This document shows, piece after piece, positions 63,317-64,000 of a DNA stretch of 64,000 nucleotides (the stretch's first letter is position 1; the number at the start of each line of letters is the position of its first letter). The position numbers and the translations under genes are program-made. The stretch comes from Cyanophora paradoxa. Lineage: Eukaryota; Glaucocystophyceae; Cyanophorales; Cyanophoraceae. Below the pieces are notes generated by a model. The model had not been told where the DNA came from and made no database searches. It saw only the letters and a list, made by a program, of their open reading frames with translations. Location: contig QPMI01000053.1 of assembly GCA_004431415.1 (NCBI GenBank), positions 1-64,000 of the forward strand, written 5' to 3'.

Positions 63317-64000
63317 CTACGCAGCAGCGATGGCGTTGTCCTCCAGCGCCTGGGCCTTGTCGAAAGCCTCGATCTCTGCTGCGTCCGCCTCCTCCTCTGC
63401 TCGCAGCCGGATCTCCCGCTTCTTCACCTCTGCGAGGCCGTGAGGCGGGGCCGGGGGTTTGGGTGGGTGGGCGGGTGGGTGGGTGGGGGGGGGGGGGGGG
63501 GGGGGGGAGGGGGGGGGGGGGGGGCGGCGGTGGAGGGGAGGGGAGGGCGTGGGCATGATCCAGCCCGCACCGATCTCGCGGTCGATCTTGGCGAGGGCAT
63601 CCGGGTCGAAGCTCGGGCGGCGCCCCGCCTTGTCCACGCCGGCGAGCTTCTTGGCCATTTCGTAGCGGCTCAGCGCGCACTCGGCCCGCAGGCGGTGCAT
63701 AGCCAGCTTCTCGGCCTGCAGGGCCTGCTCCGTCAGGATCCGCCGCCGCCGCTCCCGCGCCATGATCTCTGCCACCCGCCGCATCTCATCTCCCACCGTC
63801 GACACCTGCGCCGCATCAGAACCGAACACGGTCGAGCGAGCGACGGGAGAGAGGGCGGACCTTGGCGTCGAGGCGACCGGAGAGGCGCCGCTCGCCCGCC
63901 AGCTCGACGGCCATCGCTCGCTTCTCCTCCGCCTCCTCCGCCGCCCGCTTCTCCAGCGCCCCGCAGTGCAGCCGCAGCGCCGCCAGCTCCGCCCGCAGCC
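63317..64000 (-). CDS. Coiled-coil protein, C-terminal part (runs off the window)
   Basis: The minus-strand exon 63,808-63,317 follows an intron acceptor GCGGCGCAG and reads VSTVGDEMRRVAEIMARERR, then RRILTEQALQAEKLAMHRLR, YEMAKKLAGVDKAGRRPSFD and PDALAKIDREIGAGW. A long proline run translated from a poly-C tract comes next (it may be an intron instead). The end is LRAEEEADAAEIEAFDKAQA up to ALEDNAIAAA. The upstream exon at 63,860-64,000 is also helical (RAMAVELAGERRLSGRLDAK). Nearly all heptad-type helix. The family is not recognised and the N-terminus lies outside. Confidence 0.6.
   Translation of the reverse strand, partial: GCGRSWRRCGCTAGRWRSGRRRRRRRSERWPSSWRASGASPVASTPRSALSPVARSTVFGSDAAQVSTVGDEMRRVAEIMARERRRRILTEQALQAEKLAMHRLRAECALSRYEMAKKLAGVDKAGRRPSFDPDALAKIDREIGAGWIMPTPSPPLHRRPPPPPSPPPPPPPTHPPAHPPKPPAPPHGLAEVKKREIRLRAEEEADAAEIEAFDKAQALEDNAIAAA
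63484..63527 (+). repeat. Poly-G tract in the last gene
   Basis: A run of more than 35 G with one A on the plus strand (poly-C in the transcript). It is either coding for the proline run or part of an intron. Confidence 0.9.

Overview
This 64-kb window is nuclear DNA of a GC-rich microbial eukaryote, most likely an alga. The genes are split by short GT-AG introns of roughly 40-160 bp. Conserved eukaryotic genes sit close together: OST48, CTNNBL1, cytochrome b5, LST8, COQ9, TAF7, MPC1, an FKBP-TPR protein, cytochrome c1 and the RNA polymerase I large subunit. A plant-type dihydrodipicolinate reductase points to lysine synthesis by the diaminopimelate route, as in plastid-bearing lineages. The exact lineage cannot be fixed from the sequence.

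Bases 1-12,240 are a different kind of DNA: tightly packed intronless genes resembling the virion and fibre module of a phage or a virus of protists. They include a coiled-coil protein with an N-terminal membrane helix, a long helical protein, a fibre with repeated W-D-N/FPPSTHSH motifs, a fibre with a C-terminal peptidase-S74 intramolecular chaperone, a fibronectin-III/glycine-rich adhesin, a pair of paralogous structural proteins and an HNH nuclease. Nearly all these reading frames are cut by one-base frameshifts although the protein sequence stays readable. No double-jelly-roll capsid, packaging ATPase, polymerase or integrase is visible, so the virus type stays open. From 12,260 to 14,865 follow two more ORFs bounded by inverted GGGACTT arrays.

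Bases 15,200-64,000 are host genes separated by repeat-rich gaps. Four mobile-element systems stand out. (1) Seven copies of a Fanzor (eukaryotic TnpB) right end: two carry the C-terminal zinc-ribbon/RuvC-III exon, a terminal intron and the last exon, and five keep little more than the last exon and a conserved 3' region that could be an omega-RNA. (2) An inverted-repeat element with ends CATTTGGACACGTACT, present at nine or so places; two composite copies carry fragments of the neighbouring TAF7 and FKBP genes with introns retained. (3) A hAT-like MITE with an 8-bp target duplication inside one Fanzor copy. (4) A 371-bp MITE with 18-bp inverted ends. Recent local duplications link distant parts of the window (a 501-bp gene fragment, a roughly 450-bp inverted pair, a copied FKBP promoter and a copied CYC1/POLR1A upstream block).

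The host genes are housekeeping genes without one shared pathway. COQ9, cytochrome c1, MPC1 and cytochrome b5 serve mitochondrial or electron-transfer functions; TAF7 and POLR1A serve transcription; CTNNBL1 serves splicing; OST48 serves ER N-glycosylation; LST8 serves TOR signalling. TAF7/MPC1 and dapB/CYC1 are divergent pairs that probably share promoters.
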